This document shows, one piece after another, positions 1 through 12,604 of a DNA stretch of 64,000 nucleotides. Under the pieces are notes generated by a model that had not been told where the DNA came from, did not search any database, and worked only from the letters and a program-made list of their open reading frames with translations. The DNA is taken from the NCBI GenBank assembly GCA_023055355.1, contig JALJCS010000006.1, positions 34,813,001 to 34,877,000 of the forward strand, given 5' to 3'. Positions within the stretch are counted from its first letter, which is position 1. Every line of letters begins with the position of its first letter. Source of the DNA: Agelaius tricolor. Its lineage: Eukaryota; Chordata; Aves; Passeriformes; Icteridae. Position numbers and translations under genes: made by a program.

Positions 1-3000
1 TCATATAAATTTTTTCCATCAATTTTCAATGAAGGTGATGTCTAAAGAGGACAATAATAGATTACTACTCTTCTCTGTTCCTATCCACCACAACCATTCT
101 TTCTTTGTAAATTCAGGGAGAGGTTTTAGAAAATTTGTTCTTCCTAGATTTCTTGTCATTTGCTGATTCCTCTGAGGCCATGCAGATCAGGAGGTATTCT
201 GTCATTGTTTTTTCTCTCATAAGTCTCTGTATTTGGTAGACCTGGTTCTAGAGGCTAATTTTTTTTTTTTGACTCCTTGAGGAATGGTTCTGAAATTTTA
301 AAATTTCCCAATCTCTTTCTGCATGAGCAGCATGAAGTTTTTTCATTACTCTATATATATAAAGAACTCAATGATATGTTTCATTTCAAAAGCCTTCTGA
401 AGTTGAAAATTTTCCAGAGCTGCATGATTGTTTTGAACAATTTCAATCTAAAAAAACAAACGATGTCCAAAGGAAATGAGAGTAGAGCAGTAAAAATTAT
501 ATCTTAGCAGAAGCAAAAATTAGCATTCTATACTTCAGAATTGTAGAATTTGGACAACATCCAGTCTTTATACTGACAGTCTATAAGCCTTGGACCAAGA
601 ATTATTTAATATGCATATTTACAAGTCCCATGCAAAGATTAGATTAGATTTCATAGACAATGACAATGGGCTGAACTTGATTGTTGATTGTAGTAATTAT
701 TTTTTACAGGCAAACTATCAGAGGAATGATGAACTAACTATTACAAGTGTTTTCATGATTGGCCTTGGGAATGATCCCATTTAACTTATTGGTTAGTGAT
801 ACAGGAGATACAGGAATGAAAAGTCAATGTGTAATTGTGAGACGTACAGATAACATAAAATGGGGAAGGATCAACTTAACAAAGGATCGGATCATCAGAC
901 AAGGAGAACCAGATGATTTTGTTGATTCAAGTGATGAAATGACATAACATTTACTGGCACAGAGTGTAAAGCCAGGAACTTAAGGACCTTGGTCTTGAAC
1001 AGAACATGCATTTATCAGTTAAGATGGTGGGGAAAAAAAAGAAGAAAGTACTATTTTATCTGGGTAATGACTATAAGTTGCCATTCAGAGGAACTCTGAA
1101 AGTCTATTGCAATTGAATAGTCCATTAGAATTGTAAGATATGCTACCATTTAGGTATTTTCATGTTATTTCATTGTATATGACACATTGACAAGGTGTCA
1201 TTTAATTTATGCAAAGTCTTGGTCACTTGTGTTCAAGAAAGATGACCTTAACACATAAGCAGAGAAAGCTTATTGGTATGTTTATGGGAATGGAGAATTC
1301 ATCTCGTGAAAAGAGATTAAATTTGATGGGTTGTTAAACCTAGACAAACAAAGGTTGGGAGGGGATAGGATGATTCTTCCAGGAGTAAGTGTTAAAGACA
1401 AAGAATGCTATTTAACTGAAAAGGTCTTTGTGGCATAAGAGCTATGGTTCTAAAATTGCTGTGAATAAATATAGAGTGGATATTAGCAGAATACTTCACA
1501 CTATGCTTGGAATTATTTTTCCAGATAGAATAACTGTGTAAAGAACTGAAATTACATGAATGTGATAAGTTTTAAAAGAGTCTGTATGCATAAATAGGTG
1601 AATTTCTGGAACAGAGAAACTGTGATACAAATTTTTGGATATCCTGTAAGATGGTATAACCAAGGGTGACTGACCTGAGACTGAACTGTGCTTGATGTGC
1701 ATCTTCCTCATATTGCAGACTGTATTTCAGAGTTCCAATTGGTTTCTCAAAGGGACCAGGAAGAAAATTCTTTGCTTCCTCCCTTCCTAGGAAGAGCTCA
1801 TTCTCTCTCCCTCCACTACCCACATAGTAAGGTTGGCAGGAATATGTTGCTTTTCTCTGAATTTTGGGGGTGATTTTACTTGCTAAGATCACTGGGGTGG
1901 TTTATTAAATCTCAGCAATCTGCTATTGGAGAGAGCATCTCCTCTCCTCTTCTTGCAGGACTGCACATCCCTGTAAACTGGCGTTTGGTCACAAGTTTGT
2001 TAGAGCATGCAAAGGAGCTTTGGGTGGCTTGTGGAACCTGGTGACACATGGCACAGAGGTTATGTAAAATCTTCTAAATGAAGCCTTGACTGTAAGGTTG
2101 TGTCTAGCTGCACTGGATTTCTGCAGTCAGGAGGTGTTGCAGGTTTCATATGCCTGCAAGGACCTTAGTACAGCAGTGCTGCAGTTTGGCTGGTGCTGGT
2201 AGTGCCCTGCTGTGTTGAGCTTCTCTCCAGAACACTTGTATCAACATATCAACAATATGCAGTTGCTTCTCCAGACAGATTCAAACCAGCTACAATAATA
2301 GAGAACTTGTACTTCTGGAAGGAAAAAAACCTGAGGCTTCAAAAGTGTTTGTTAATTTAATAGAAACTTTTCCCTTTAGCTTTAAAGGGAAATTGTACGA
2401 TGTCATTAGCTCTTCTTCTTTTTTTTTTTCTTTTGGTAGTGAAAACCAAAACTAAAGTGATTGGGGTTTCACACATGCTGGAAAAACCACTAAAGGTGCA
2501 AACTTTTCATGGTATATTTCTTTTACCTGAAGACAGTTAGACTTTCACAACTCAGAACTGGCCATTTTCAGTGTGAATCATTTGTAAATTAGTGGTTTTA
2601 CGATATATCCGAGAAAAGTCTAAATTTCAAACTGAATTTTGACTTCTCGCAAACTCAAAAGGAGATCATTCAACTATGAGAAACAAATCTGCTACAGGGA
2701 CTCACTCATCCACGTGTAGATTGAAACCAGTGGATTTTGTGTATCAGTGGTATAAACTCATCATGATCTGCCTGGTAATACTTAGCAGAAATTTTTGAAA
2801 TCACTTATTCAAATTGTAAAAAGACATCACACTAACAGAAATGGAGGTTTTTAGATGGACTGAAGCTCTATTCTCAAGGCATCAGCAGTAATGTGGAATG
2901 AATTGTTCATACCTACCTGATTACATTAAAGAAGACACAATTCATTTCTGGTCCCTTGCCACTATCACCCTGCCTCATAAATTCTATATCCATGTCTTGT

Positions 3001-5781
3001 AAGTGTCTTGCTTAATGAAGCCCACTGGAAACTTGCAGCTCTTACTGGTTTCAGTAGTTCTTTTTTAAGTGTTCCAGTGTAGCAGTCTTCAAGGCTTGCA
3101 CAATGTTTTACTGGTTGTGTTTTGTAATGGTTGGGGCCTTATTATATATAAAGCCCACTAGATGCAGATAAGTAATTTTCAAACCCCTAGAAACTCCATT
3201 GAATGTGTCAAATTAACCTGCATCAAGGATAATAGCATTGTTTTACATATATGTATGTGTGTGTCCAGCTGTCTGATGAGGAACCAAAACATAAACCTTG
3301 TAAATAAGAAATCAGTATCAACTGATTGACAACAAGTCAAATTACCATGCAAGAGGTTAATGAAAGTGGATATGTTTGGAGGTAAAGTATTTTCTCAGAA
3401 AAAACCCTTCCAATATTCATTAAATTTGACCACCTTAGATCAATAATCATATGCTCTCTTTAAATTGTCTTAGCCTGAGGCTAAGTCCTAGTAATATATT
3501 ACTGAATTATCTTTATTTTTAATGGTGAATACATGGTAGAGACCACTGTGGTAAAGATGAAAATTGAATTAGTTTTAAGATGTCCTGATGTATGAAATAT
3601 TTACCACTAGAAAAATCTTCCAAGAAATGGTTACACACCCAAGTGCTGCAAAAAGTTTGGTGAAAGAAACCACAAATGCACATTATTAATTATTAAAATG
3701 TATATATTATTATATATATTTTTAAGTCCTAGTTTTGCTTGAATAATAACGTAGTTGTTGGATTTAAGAATTTTACTCTTTTCTCTGGGCACTGAATTAG
3801 GTCAGACTCCAGAAGCTTGTTTGTGGATGCAATTGCGAATAACTTCAAAAGGGACATAGACTGAGTTTCTTAAAACTTACAGCACAAGTGCTTGTCAACT
3901 CTGAAAGTGCCTGGATTTACTGGGTATCTGACTTTGGACTACTGAGTTTATAATTGCACCTAATTTTTATGGCATGAGTAAGTGTGTAAATGCTCTTTGC
4001 TTAGGCCTTCTTTACCAGAAGGGTCAAGGAACTAGACCAGGTAGAATTTCATGGTGTTTTTAGCAGTGCAGCCCAAATCCTTTTCTGTCAGTATTTATTT
4101 CAGCAGTTTTGCTTATCTTGTTGTCTTCTGTGAATTCTATTCAGAGGTGCCAAATTTTCTCTATGCAAACAAGACAAGCCAGGCTGCATAACTTTCTAAC
4201 ACAGTGTCTAAAAGTTAGGTATTGGAATATTTACAACGCTTGGCATTTGTCAAATCACTTTGCAGATCTAGCCCCAGTTCTGTATGAATTTGCATGGCAA
4301 TACTTCTTGTCATTATGGGTTGGACGGACTAAAAATAATAGTGCATGCACTCCTCTGGACCAAATCACTACTAGGTATAGAGATCAATGGGTTTCATGAA
4401 GTTACAGACCAGTAGTTTCAGGCTGGCCCATTTTCAGGAGAGAAAATGAGCACTTTTTCAGGAATTGCAAGGCATTACACGGGCTTCAATGAAAGTGTTA
4501 ATCAGCAGTGTGATGGATACTTAAAATTAGACCTAATTAATTATTTGTTAGCGCAGATAAGTAAAGTAGAATGAGAGGTGACATTTTGCTACTAACAACT
4601 TTCTACTCCAAGACATTCTCAGGAGAATTAATTGAGGGAATACAGGAGCACACAGCCAGGGAGCTACCACACAGCACCTCACAGGTAACTCACATTGTCT
4701 TGCTGAGTGTTTATGTAGAACACACATTTTTTTTTCTTAACATATTTGTGTAGGTCTTCTTTAAATCTCAGGTTGCCTCCTGCTTTCATTTGCCCCACTT
4801 TACCTGCAAGCGCCTTTTTCTGTAGAATTCTTCTTTCCCAGAACAGAGACAGAGTAGGAGCAACCACAGTAATGCAAAAGCTGAGGCAGAATGAATAAGC
4901 AGCTGGGGCTCTGCAGAGGGCATTGAGGAAAGAAGAGTGTGCAGTTGAGTCTTGAGCTCTGTGATAAAGTGGACAGACTTGCTGCTCACAGTTGAGAGTG
5001 CTTTAGAGAGAAGTGATCTTGAATGTGGCATAGTTCTAGTTCAACAGACAGGATTTAGGTACTCATAGACCTTCTATTGCATTAATTTAGAGTAAAGCTC
5101 ACATCTAAGCTCAATTTTCCTGGCTGCTCACAGTTAGAATTTGGCTCACCCTCCATACTGCTTGTCCAGACGGAGAAAGTCAGCTGTGGTCCAGGGCTGA
5201 CTTTGTTTTGAACTCTGCCCATGAAGAAAGAATTTATTTGGCAGGTAGTAGGTCAGGCTTGAGTTTGCTCACCTGTGAGTCATCTAAGCTGGTATGTAAA
5301 CTCAGGCACTTGAAATTTGTGATCAGAAAAGGGAACATAGGTGTACAGAGCCATGGGGTTGAAAAACTGAGTGTGTACACCAGACTGGTGTCCCTCCCAG
5401 GCAGGGAGTTGGCTAGGTTTTGATTACTCAAGTGATAATGGCTGAATCACTCTATCAGACAACCAAGCACTTTTATAGGATGGTTTGGCAGAAGAGAAGA
5501 TGTTACTGTTAATCCATAAGTAGGCTGCTGAAATCTTAGAGGCTGTTGTGGAAAGGCAGATAGAGAGTATGAGTCATGCAGTTAGAAAAATCAAAGAATA
5601 GATTTATGATCATGAAGAGATCTGACAGTGGCTCTGCTTAGAAAATGAGACCTTAAAGAAGGTTGGTGTATTCTGTGGGACTCTCATTGTGCATCCCCAG
5701 TTGCACAATGGAGTAACAAAGGGGATTTTATTGCCTCATCTGACTTAACAATAAGGTTGTTTTCCAAAGGGCAGGCTGCTC
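1..5781. other. AT-rich non-coding stretch
   Basis: No gene is supported here. The open frames on either strand are all under about 110 codons, have no recognisable domain and lie in AT-rich sequence. Visible low-complexity items are a run of 12 T at 259-270, a pyrimidine tract at 2411-2434, a TA/TG-rich patch at 3240-3264 and an AT-rich patch at 3690-3722. I see no transposon remnant that I can name. Confidence 0.7.
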
Positions 5782-5806
5782 CACACACACACACACACAC
5801 ACACAC
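5782..5806. repeat. (CA)n microsatellite
   Basis: This is an uninterrupted run of about 12 CA units. It is followed by a degraded CTCACACTCACAC tail to about 5822. It is the only clean CA array in the window and is likely to vary in length between individuals. Confidence 0.97.
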
Positions 5807-7236
5807 TCTCACACTCACACTCCCCAGCTTCCCATACGTTCCTTAACTCAGCTATAGCAGTGCCACAGCTGAAGAGTGAGTCACATCAATAAATTAACTG
5901 TATTTTTTTGTTAGTCTTCTGTCAGATCAGTGAGCTGAACTGAATCAGCACTGGATACAAGTGAAACATCAGTAAGGTATGCTTTGGCAAGGGAAAGAAG
6001 AGAAGCAGCAGTGTGCAGTTAAATTGAATTTAAGTCCTGAAGTGAGGCTGCGTCCTTAGATTGATGGAACCAATGGGACCAGATTAGCAGCTGGTTTAAA
6101 GTCATATAGCTTAACAGCTTTTAACAGCTCTATTCTAGTTTACACCTGTTGATCTAGATTGGTTTAGAGGTATAAATTCACAAGCTGGTAAGCAACTAGT
6201 TTCTCTTCCTGTTTTCTTCCTGTTTTTCAGCAGAAAGTTCTGATATATCTGCTCTTACAGAAAAGCCTTTAAAAAAAAAGGAAAAAGGAAATTCTGCTAT
6301 AAATTCATAAAAAGCTTGAACTCAAGCAAAAGAATATCTTGGCAGCTATTTTTATGGGGTTATTTTGCAATTGTCTCTTCTTCATCCAGAGATGTTTCTA
6401 AGAGTTTGGACTCTTTGTGCATGCATGTTTATCATGTATGTCTGTGGCCATGCACTCATGCAAAAAATACCATGTATTAGCACTCAAGTGATTCTGTCAC
6501 TAGTCTTACAGTAACATATTTCCCAGAAAAGAAGATGAAGTGAGAATTCCATGATAGGAAGCAAGAAACTTCTAATTGCAAAAAGCTTAGAAACTGACAG
6601 TCAGTAATTTTTACTTTTATTCGTTAATAATGAAAGCCACAGGCATTACCTACTCTTTTTGTTGAAAACTCTCCTCTCTATGACAAGACTTTATGGTGTG
6701 AGAGTACTGAAGTAAGATGCACAGACAGGTAGAAATTTCTATGGGGTTTCCATTCTAGGTTAAAAGAAGGGGTGTCTCCAACTTCAGCAGGTTCATTGGA
6801 TGTAGGGTTCAGAGATGTTAATCACTGCTACTTTTATCATGCAGTATTATTAAGATCAATGGTTTTTGTTACCAAATTAGAGCAAACTTCAGAGCAGTTA
6901 TTAACACAAGTCCACATTTACTGAAAGAACTGGGCACCTTCACATGCACTGCAATAGCTGGGAGTTACACAATATCTATATCATTTTTCACAGCTTTGTC
7001 ATTAGCTGGTAATGATTTGATTATTTTGCAGATGAATCACAGTATAAATCTCTTTCACAAACACTACCTCCAAGTATTAATCAAAACCATTAAGGCAAAG
7101 CAGTCAGTGCAAATTAAAAAATTTGCATGTCTAAATTAAAAATTACAGTAATACATCATAAATAAATCTTTTAAATTCTCTATGGTCTGTATGAGCATCC
7201 CCTTTTTGTGCCTGTAATGAGCCCATGAATACAGCT
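5807..7236. other. Non-coding stretch, nothing recognised
   Basis: This AT-rich sequence has stop codons in all frames at short intervals. An A9 run followed by GGAAAAAGG lies at about 6271-6290. No repeat family or gene could be named. Confidence 0.65.
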
Positions 7237-7258
7237 CCTTCCCCCTCCCCCCCCTCCA
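7237..7258. repeat. C-rich homopyrimidine tract
   Basis: The tract is all pyrimidine and contains a run of eight C flanked by shorter C runs. Its complement has four or more G runs, so a G-quadruplex or triplex on the minus strand is possible. That structural statement is inference from composition only. Confidence 0.6.
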
Positions 7259-7840
7259 TCTTTTTAATCAGGCTGTAATCAAATTTTATAGGTAGAATTC
7301 TGGTCTTTCACTTTGAAGTCCATGTTGGGTCTTATTTGAGAAAGAAATTATTTTTTCTCTTCATTTCCTGGAACCCAACAAGAGAGAGTGAAAGACACAG
7401 ACTCAAAGACAAGTGTGAAAGACAGGAGTTCAAACCCATCACATATAATTTGCAGTGTCTTTGGCTATAGCAAAGTAAATATTTGCAAAGGGTGATATAT
7501 CTTATGCAAATAACTTTGAACTATGAAGAAAATGACTGAGTTGTGTTTTAGGTACTATTTCTTTTTAGAGCTATTAACACCTTATTTCCAGCATGGAAAA
7601 GATTAGAGGAACTCTCATTAATTTAAGCCACTACTGAGATACAGAACGCACTCTGCTTCCCTATAAATAAATTCAGGACATGTTTAAGAACAGCTCAGCA
7701 ACCTTGCATTTTTCAGCTAATTACTGTCCTTCACTTGAAAAGCAATATTCAGGTTACAGAAGTTTGCTGGCCTGATGCTGCAATTTTATTTACAGTTTGA
7801 TGAGGTTTGCCTGATATATGAATTTTGTTTGTTCCCTTAG
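7259..7840. other. Non-coding stretch, nothing recognised
   Basis: AT-rich sequence with no recognisable element. Its last 20 bases form a pyrimidine-rich tract ending in CCCTTAG. This would serve as a splice acceptor for the exon-like block that follows. Confidence 0.6.
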
Positions 7841-8167
7841 CTCTGGCAAAGGACATTTTGGGAAGAAATCTGTTGCAAAGCAGCAAGTGCAGATTTCAAA
7901 GTGTTTGCCAGTTGACACTTTTCAGAACCATGACCTCCCCTGTGCAGAGTTTGCTGTAACCAATTCCAGCATCAGCCACTGTTTAGTCTGTGATCTTTTG
8001 GCTTTGCTGCCTCACAGCAGTCCGATGGCCAAACAGCCCACTCGGAAAAGAGACCTTTTTCCTTACTCTGGAATCACCCCAAGGAGGAACTGGAGGATCC
8101 AAAATCTTTCCCCCTTCAATGGTTTCCTTTCAAGGTCACTAGCTTTTCTTTTCCTTGAGGGTACACA
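7841..8167 (+). other. Exon-like open block, unrecognised
   Basis: A frame stays open from 7818 to 8171 (about 117 codons). Inside it lies a block with a good splice acceptor (T-rich tract then CCCTTAG, ending 7840) and a possible donor GTAAGA beginning at 8168. The block is 327 bases, an exact multiple of three, so it could be skipped or included without shifting frame. The base before the donor is A rather than the usual G, which weakens it. The peptide is mixed in composition, with a basic stretch (KQPTRKRD) and several cysteines. It has no signal peptide, transmembrane segment or domain that I recognise. It is somewhat richer in G and C than its flanks. It could be a coding exon, a lncRNA exon or chance. 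I do not assign a function. Confidence 0.2.
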
Positions 8168-8883
8168 GTAAGAAGTTAAACATACAAATGTAAACCTAGG
8201 AAGAAAAAAAGAGAGGTAATTAAAAGCAGAGTAAAACTAATAAAAAAATGCTTCTTGATCGGACTAGATTTACACATGAACTACACAAAACATAAAAAAA
8301 AAACCTAAACAGAAACAAACCTTGCATGTCCTACCTTCCTCTGCTAATAAATCTCCATGGGAAGAGACATGGGTTTAGTTATTTATCAATTGCTTGCTGT
8401 GCCATTTGGGTGGCTGAAGACAGAAAGATTTTATAATAATTAGTAACTTACCTTTCAGAGGAACATACCTATAGAATATGTTTCAAGACAAGTCTGAATA
8501 TGTGCTCTAGCCCACTTCTGCATTGTTGCTTTAAATGGTTCATTTCTGTTGCATTCCACTGTACTTACACATGGAGTTCAGCATTAGATTTTCAAACTAA
8601 GAGGGAACCCTGAAGTCTTCCAAATTGCATTTCAGGATGTTTTGCTTCATCAATGATTTGATGTAGCTTTCCAGTCCACAGACAAATCTAGTTCCTGACT
8701 ATTAACTTCTACTTAGATTTAGGAATTGAAAATCAAGATTCAATATTTTGAGCTAGGCTTTTAGATGTGGTGAAATTTTAGATCTGGTGTCACTTTTCTA
8801 GTAGATAACAATTAGTGGTTTGTAATTTGGCAATTCTATAATAATTTTCACTTATGCTTTCAAAAGAGTTTACAAAGCATTGC
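8168..8883. other. Non-coding stretch, nothing recognised
   Basis: AT-rich sequence with several A runs (for example near 8294-8303). No open frame of note and no nameable repeat. Confidence 0.6.
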
Positions 8884-8988
8884 ATTTCAGACAATGTTTT
8901 CAAATTATAATAACAAGAATCTACCTGTTTCAGATGATATTTCAGACAATGTTTTCAAATTATAATAACAAGAGTTTACCTGTTTTGT
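8884..8988. repeat. 55-bp tandem duplication
   Basis: Two adjacent copies of a 55-base unit occupy 8884-8938 and 8939-8988 (the second slightly shortened). Both begin ATTTCAGACAATG and continue through TTTTCAAATTATAATAACAAGA. The first roughly 37 bases are almost identical and divergence is concentrated near the unit ends. This is a recent local duplication, not a transposon. Confidence 0.93.
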
Positions 8989-10048
8989 ACAGGCAATTCA
9001 GATATGAAAACTGTTCACAACTTGTCTCTCAGCATATGAGGTCCATTAAAAGATGTGAGTGTAGGATCTGGTAGTGCTCGCTGGCCATTTGGACAAAAAA
9101 AACCAAACAAAAAACCCCCCATAATTCCACAAATCCACTAGATATGAGAGAAAGTAAATCACTTTCAAATTCACAACTCACTAACCTTGTTGAAACAAAA
9201 TTCAGAGAAACATTTTTAATTAAAAAAATCACATTAAAACAATCACTTCAGTTAAGTTCTATAAGGACCATTCTAGTCTGTGTAGGAGGAGGATCAGATC
9301 CTGCCTCTTTATATTTACCTATAATTTAAATGTTATTAGCAACTTATTTGTCTTTTATTTTAGATTTTCTCAGGCAGATTGGGGATTTTATCAAAACAGC
9401 CTTAGAATTTAGAAAACAGTTCCAAGATTATTGCTTTATCAAGGCTCAAAAGAAAGCTTCCAACTCTTCCATTGTGAGACTGGCTAGGACTTGTATGGGG
9501 AAAGTATACAAAGTAGAATATATTTTGTTTCTACAAAACCTACGTAAATATGTACTACCACAATAGCAGTGAGCTCACCAAGACTGTGAAGGAAGGAAGG
9601 AACTTGCTGTGCAGTTGACCTAATAGTCAGAACTTTATTAACAGTGAGAATTACTTGGTATTTTCTTCTTATGAGGATATTTAGGGAGATAAAGGTCTCC
9701 AGGCCTCCAGATAAAGGCCTCTAAACCATTATAAGATACAATAGAATCATACAAATGCACACATTCCCCTCACTATACATTTCCATAACTTTTGCCTGCC
9801 ATAATCTCCTGCTTCATATTTATCATTGTGGGGTTTGTTGTTTGTTTTTATTTTCTTTTCTGAGGTGGAGACTTAATGTAAAGTCACTACGTGAGAGAGC
9901 AATTGTTTTTCCATTTATAAAGTCTCCTAGAAAGCAAATTCTGCTTAAAGCATTTAATTAAAGAACACCATGACTTTACTACATATTATTTCTACTTGTA
10001 AAATTCCGTGCTCCAAAGTTTTCTTTCTACCAGTCTAACATAGACTAT
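8989..10048. other. Non-coding stretch with short simple repeats
   Basis: An A-rich tract running into six C lies at 9095-9120, resembling the degenerate tail of a retroposed sequence, though no body was recognised. A short (GGAA)n array sits at about 9591-9602. An open frame at 9330-9566 has no recognisable features and is not called. Confidence 0.6.
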
Positions 10049-10088
10049 GCTACATACATAGACTTTCTAACCAGTCTATGTATGTAGC
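10049..10088. repeat. Perfect 16-bp inverted repeat, 8-nt loop
   Basis: The left arm is 10049-10064 (GCTACATACATAGACT) and the right arm 10073-10088 is its exact reverse complement, separated by eight bases. The right arm ends one base before the 3' terminus of a minus-strand CR1. Nearby, a related string (CCAGTCTAACATAGACTATG) at 10030-10049 repeats part of the arm, so the locus looks locally reshuffled. Confidence 0.95.
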
Positions 10089-10089
10089 A

Positions 10090-10275
10090 ATCATAGAATG
10101 ATAGAATGTTTTGGGCTTGAAGGGACCTTAAAGATTATCGAGTTATACCCTTACTGTGGGCATAGACACCTTCCATTAGACCACATGGTTCAAAGCCACA
10201 TCCAACCTGACCTTGAACATTTCTGGGGCTGGAGCATCCACAACTTCTCTGGGCAACCAGTTCCAGTGCCTCATG
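10090..10275 (-). mobile_element. CR1 LINE fragment, 3' end, 5'-truncated
   Basis: CR1 is the dominant avian non-LTR retrotransposon. It inserts by target-primed reverse transcription and is usually truncated at its 5' end. Read on the plus strand, the copy begins with its inverted 3' terminus (ATCATAGAATGATAGAATG). It continues through diverged versions of the familiar CR1 3' region: the GAAGGGACCTTAAAGAT string, the GGGCATAGACACC string, and ACCTTGAACATTTCTGGGGC...GCATCCACAACTTCTCTGGGCAACC. Similarity stops at about 10275. No coding portion is retained. Divergence from the usual consensus is moderate, so it is not a fresh insertion. Confidence 0.92.
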
Positions 10276-12384
10276 TATAGCAGTTCATATATGTCATGCT
10301 TAGCATCAGGTTTACACTCACACATTCATCTAGTTTGGAGATTTCTTATTGTAGAATCTCTTAGGATTAAAGAAAGAAGGAATTCATTTACTTTGGTATA
10401 AACTAGCAAAACAGAGGGATTTCAAGATTTGTGGAAGTATTTAAGTATTGTGTGCTGTAGCTAGATTGAAAAGCATTGAGCTCCCTGATGTCTACTCTGC
10501 TGTGCTGATTGGGAATCTGGTAAGATTGCCAGGCTGTAACTCACTCAGGTCTCCTTCTAGCAGCATGCCCAGAGCTAGTATTCTAAAAGGGCTACTGAAT
10601 CCACAGGCACAGTGAAAAGGCCAGATGATATTTAAATTCAGGAACATACATACCTCTAAATAATAGTCACTCTTCCCAACTAATTTTTTTGAATTAACAT
10701 TTTAGTGGTTGAGTGGGGAAATTCCTTTTATTTATCTCTTTAATAAATAGTATTTTACTCAATGCCTGTACTAAAGAGCAGTGAGGTATTTTCTAAAAAA
10801 AAATCTGCTGAAATAGAAAGGCAGTGAGAAGTCTCAAGCCAACCTGATGATGCATGTTGATATTTTGTTTTAAACTATCCAATAAGATTGCTCAGATTAA
10901 CAGGTCACTCAGACTTTTCCAGGCTCTCTTTGTACTGGTGGGACAGGCAAATGCACCAGATAGGCTTTTTAAGTAACTGCACAGATAAAGTCTGGACAGT
11001 TTTAGTATATATGACTTGCCAGCTCAAGCAGAGAGACTGACAGTGTGGAAACAGCTTGTCAGAGCCCAGGTCATGGTTAAAAACTGCTAATGTTAATGCT
11101 GACAGCCTGTAAAGTCCCTGCTATCCATGATACCTTTAGTCAAGTTATAAAACACTCTAGAGGATTCTATTTCTTTATCCTTCACTATTTTATCCATTTC
11201 TGTCATTACTGAAAATATTTAACTAATTCTGTGAATATCCCTTGCTTTATGTGCATTTGTCAAGCTGAAGCTTGTCACTGGTACCCAGCACTGCAGCATC
11301 CAGTGCCTTTGTAGACAGGAAGATGTGCTTGCAGATAGCTGGGAATGGCTATTGTCCACATGACATCCTGCTCCAGGAGCCTCCCTAGGCTGCATAAGAA
11401 TGCTTTCTGATTTAGCTGAGATTTGCTACAAATGAGGTCATAGAGAGTGGCAGGCAGGCGATGACCTCAGTGGACACTAGGAAATAAGTATTATTGCTCA
11501 ATTCTAGTGAGAAAACATGAAACTGCAAGAGCTGTATCATCCTCCTGCTGAGCCTCTTTTCACACAGGTCCACAGAAGGAAGTTGTGCTCAGAGGCCTGG
11601 GTACTGAGGGCACATCTGTTGTTCTCCTTGCAGTGAGATAAGTCTTATATCCTGCATAAAGTCCAGCACTCTGTCTATGAAATAAAACTTCTTAAACCAA
11701 GTTGTCTTTTTATCCTTTTAATTTGGGATCAAGCTTTTGCTTCCCCTGTGTATTGATCTAATGTGCTCTATTGTCACTAAGTAGTCCCTTGCCACTAGAG
11801 ACCCAATGTTCCCACTCCTGCCATACACCATATCTGAAATCTGTACATTAGAAAAAGCTGCAATAGGAAAGATCAGTGGCAAAGGTCCAGTCTGGTATTA
11901 AATATGTGCATAGCATATCTGGGCAATTGAGGAAGACTGGGAATCTTTTTTGCTTTGTTCTACTAGAATTTGCGAAGTTACCTGCAAATATCGAACGTGC
12001 TCTTGGCCAGCATGGAAATAGTGCTATTTACTACAGAAGTCACAGAGACTAAAAATGGCAGGATACAAATAAGAATGAAGGTAGAAACTGAATACAATAG
12101 AAATACAGTTTAGAACAACAGAAATAAAAGGCTCAGGGCATGGATTTCAAAACCAAGAATCACCCCCAGTTATTCTGGGATTTACCCTTACCAAGTCAAA
12201 TGCAGTAGTGCAAGTACTACAGAAATAAGAAGCCTGCAAGGTAATTCCATGTTGTCAAAGACATCTCACTATCAAAAAACCAGTGCATGTAAGAGCAAAA
12301 GTGGAGTTTAGACCATTTAAATCTAGCTGAACCTTTGCTTGAAACAGAGCATACTAAAAAGAAGACAGCTATTCCTTTGAAAAG
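10276..12384. other. Non-coding stretch, partly GC-richer
   Basis: No gene recognised. Sequence from about 11240 to 11640 is richer in G and C than its surroundings and is followed by an AATAAA polyadenylation-type hexamer at about 11680. I looked for LTR boundaries or a transcript end and could not support either. Confidence 0.55.
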
Positions 12385-12464
12385 ATCACAGAATTGCAGG
12401 ATAGTTGAGGTTGGAAGAGACTTCTTCAGATCATGCAGTCCAGCCTCTCCTGCTCAAAGCTGTC
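12385..12464 (-). mobile_element. CR1-type LINE 3' scrap
   Basis: The plus strand reads ATCACAGAATTGCAGGATAG, then GTTGAGGTTGGAAGAGACTT, then CAGATCATGCAGTCCAGCC and CTGCTCAAAGC. This order matches the inverted 3' end of avian CR1 subfamilies (CACAGAAT-type tail, GGTTGGAAGGGACC, GATCAT..AGTCCAACC, CTGCTCAAAGC). Only about 80 bases are recognisable. Its boundaries are approximate and it carries no coding sequence. Confidence 0.8.
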
Positions 12465-12538
12465 AAGTTTATCTGTTGATAGCAGTAAAAAGAACTGTAT
12501 CACAAATAATGGGTGAGTACTGCATAGAGAGAGGGTCT
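12465..12538. other. Short spacer, nothing recognised
   Basis: Sequence between the CR1 scrap and the 29-bp duplication, with no identifiable element. Confidence 0.5.
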
Positions 12539-12596
12539 AAAATATCCGCAGTTCACATTGCTGCTTTAAAATATCCTCAGTTCACATACCTGCTTT
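12539..12596. repeat. 29-bp tandem duplication
   Basis: Copy 1 (12539-12567) and copy 2 (12568-12596) both begin AAAATATCC and end CTGCTTT, with CAGTTCACAT in the middle. They match at 26 of 29 positions. A run of 11 T (12594-12604) overlaps the end of copy 2. Confidence 0.93.
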
Positions 12597-12604
12597 TTTT
12601 TTTT

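Noticed and set aside
10049..10088. The foldback as a microRNA precursor
   Set aside because: A 16-bp perfect stem with an 8-base loop is far shorter than animal pre-miRNAs and lacks bulges. The same holds for 18444-18484 and 34134-34166.
11240..11700. Possible LTR or transcript end (GC-richer patch plus AATAAA)
   Set aside because: No TG..CA termini, duplicate LTR or target-site duplication found, and AATAAA is frequent in AT-rich DNA.
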